A stretch of 7,098 bases of DNA from Streptomyces sp. NRRL S-337 (GTDB lineage: Bacteria > Actinomycetota > Actinomycetes > Streptomycetales > Streptomycetaceae). The notes beneath the pieces are model-generated. The model had not been told where the DNA came from and made no database searches. It was given only the letters and a program-made list of their open reading frames with translations. This document shows positions 6,672-7,098 of the stretch, piece by piece (the first letter of the stretch is position 1; each line of letters starts with the position of its first letter). The stretch spans positions 1 through 7,098 of the forward strand of contig NZ_JOIX01000141.1 in assembly GCF_000720175.1 (NCBI RefSeq). The letters are read 5' to 3'. The translations under genes were made by a program, and so were the position numbers.

Positions 6672-6917
6672 TCAGGCCACGCCCACCTTCTGCTTGACCT
6701 GCGCCAGGGACGGGTTCGTCAGCGTCGTGCCGTCGGCGAAGAGCACGGTCGGCACCGTCTGGTTGCCGCCGTTGGCCTTCTCCACGAACGCCGCGGACTC
6801 CGGGTCCTGCTCGATGTTGATCTCGGTGTACGCGATTCCCTCACGGTCCATCTGGCTCTTCAGCCGACGGCAGTAACCGCACCAGGTGGTGCTGTACATC
6901 GTCACAGTGCCCGCCAT
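6672..6917 (-). CDS. mrx1: Mycoredoxin-1 (glutaredoxin-fold, mycothiol-dependent)
   Basis: This 81-aa protein is predicted to reduce mycothiol-protein mixed disulfides in the cytoplasm, using mycothiol and mycothione reductase in place of glutathione. The active site is W-CGYC with C13 and C16 near the N-terminus, the CGYC form typical of actinobacterial mycoredoxin-1. The substrate-groove cis-proline is P56 in GNQTVPTV, and the FADGT and LTNPS segments also match the family. Length is normal (about 80-90 aa). The start is supported by GAAGGAG on the minus strand 10 nt upstream. It converges on nudC, with hairpins between them. A sigma-R-type promoter upstream suggests induction by thiol-oxidising stress. 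Confidence 0.95.
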   Translation of the reverse strand: MAGTVTMYSTTWCGYCRRLKSQMDREGIAYTEINIEQDPESAAFVEKANGGNQTVPTVLFADGTTLTNPSLAQVKQKVGVA

Positions 6918-6927
6918 GCGCCCCGCG

Positions 6928-6934
6928 CTCCTTC
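6928..6934 (-). promoter_or_regulatory. Ribosome-binding site of mrx1
   Basis: On the minus strand this reads GAAGGAG, a near-perfect Shine-Dalgarno, with a 10-nt spacer to the ATG at 6917-6915. Confidence 0.85.
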
Positions 6935-6963
6935 GTCAGTCGTCAGTCTCAGTCGTCTGTCTC
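6934..6963. repeat. Short tandem repeats in the mrx1 leader
   Basis: CGTCAGT occurs twice in tandem (6934-6940 and 6941-6947). A 13-bp unit also occurs twice: AGTCGTCAGTCTC (6938-6950) and AGTCGTCTGTCTC (6951-6963), 12/13 identical. They lie just upstream of the mrx1 ribosome-binding site in its predicted 5' UTR. Confidence 0.75.
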
Positions 6964-7006
6964 GTACCGCCCACTCGGTGCGGTTCGTACCGCCCACTCG
7001 GCGCGG
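6963..7006. repeat. 23-bp-period direct repeat in the mrx1 leader
   Basis: A 21-bp block is present at 6963-6983 and again at 6986-7006, differing at one base, with a period of 23 bp. Each copy carries a CCGC / GCGG dyad (ACCGC 6966-6970 with GCGGT 6980-6984 in the first). The repeats lie between the predicted sigma-R start point and the ribosome-binding site, so they would be part of the mRNA leader; they could also be paired binding sites for a regulator. Confidence 0.85.
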
Positions 7007-7017
7007 CCAAGGGACAC

Positions 7018-7044
7018 AACGCATGGGAGGGGCGGGCAATTCCC
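7018..7044 (-). promoter_or_regulatory. Sigma-R-type promoter of mrx1
   Basis: Read on the minus strand, GGGAAT (7044-7039), 18 bp, then GTT (7020-7018), preceded by C, matches the Streptomyces sigma-R consensus GGAAT-N18/19-GTT. Transcription would start near 7010 and give a leader of roughly 90 nt. Sigma-R is released from the redox-sensing anti-sigma factor RsrA under disulfide stress and controls thioredoxin and mycothiol genes, so a mycoredoxin is a fitting target. The motif is seen; control is inferred. Confidence 0.78.
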
Positions 7045-7079
7045 GGGGGGCTTGGACGGGGGGTTCCCCGGGGAGGGGG
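7045..7079 (+). other. G-rich tract with G-quadruplex pattern
   Basis: Four G-runs (7045-7050, 7058-7063, 7070-7073, 7075-7079) are separated by loops of 7, 6 and 1 nt, fitting the G3+N1-7 pattern. The palindrome GGGGGCGCCCCC (7075-7086) and CCCC runs within the loops offer competing hairpins. No gene or forward promoter was recognised in 7045-7098. Confidence 0.4.
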
Positions 7080-7098
7080 CGCCCCCCGGCCCCCGCCC

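Noticed and set aside
6694..6876. 60-aa forward frame opposite mrx1
   Set aside because: Antisense to a clear mycoredoxin with its own ribosome-binding site and promoter; no evidence of its own.

Overview
The window is about 7.1 kb of very GC-rich DNA with strong third-position G/C bias, GTG starts and no TTA codons seen in the real genes. Gene content (AdnB-type helicase-nuclease, mycoredoxin) and promoter types (a RecA-NDp/PafBC-type site and a sigma-R-type site) point to an actinomycete, most likely Streptomyces. The presence of mycoredoxin implies mycothiol-based redox chemistry.

Layout. Positions 1-420 hold no convincing gene: a short inverted-repeat region, then about five tandem copies of a 58-bp repeat (94-369), then a consensus-matching RecA-NDp promoter (391-413) whose predicted start point coincides with the GTG of the first gene. 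421-4068 (+) encodes a 1215-residue UvrD-family helicase with a C-terminal PD-(D/E)XK nuclease, recognised as AdnB. Ten bases later, 4079-5485 (+) encodes an M20-family dipeptidase with a complete metal site. After a 77-bp gap, 5563-6498 (+) encodes NudC, an NAD(H) pyrophosphatase with zinc ribbon, Nudix box and the SQPWPFP signature. 6542-6662 is a dense set of hairpins between convergent genes, including a perfect 24-bp stem. 6672-6917 (-) encodes mycoredoxin-1 (CGYC glutaredoxin fold). Its upstream region (6918-7098) holds a ribosome-binding site, two nested sets of short tandem repeats, and a sigma-R-type promoter (GGGAAT, 18 bp, GTT) reading leftward. The last 50 bp are G-rich with no gene.

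How the genes relate. From memory, M. tuberculosis has the order adnA-adnB-(channel gene)-nudC-mrx1-uvrD2. This window keeps adnB, nudC and mrx1 in that order, but has an M20 peptidase between adnB and nudC and mrx1 turned to face nudC. adnA would be expected to the left and uvrD2 to the right, both outside the window. The genes look like conserved chromosomal housekeeping and stress genes, not a mobile or defence island. The most interesting content is regulatory: a DNA-damage promoter that appears to drive a leaderless adnB mRNA, and a thiol-oxidative-stress promoter for mrx1, within one small neighbourhood. I did not find a wholly new system.
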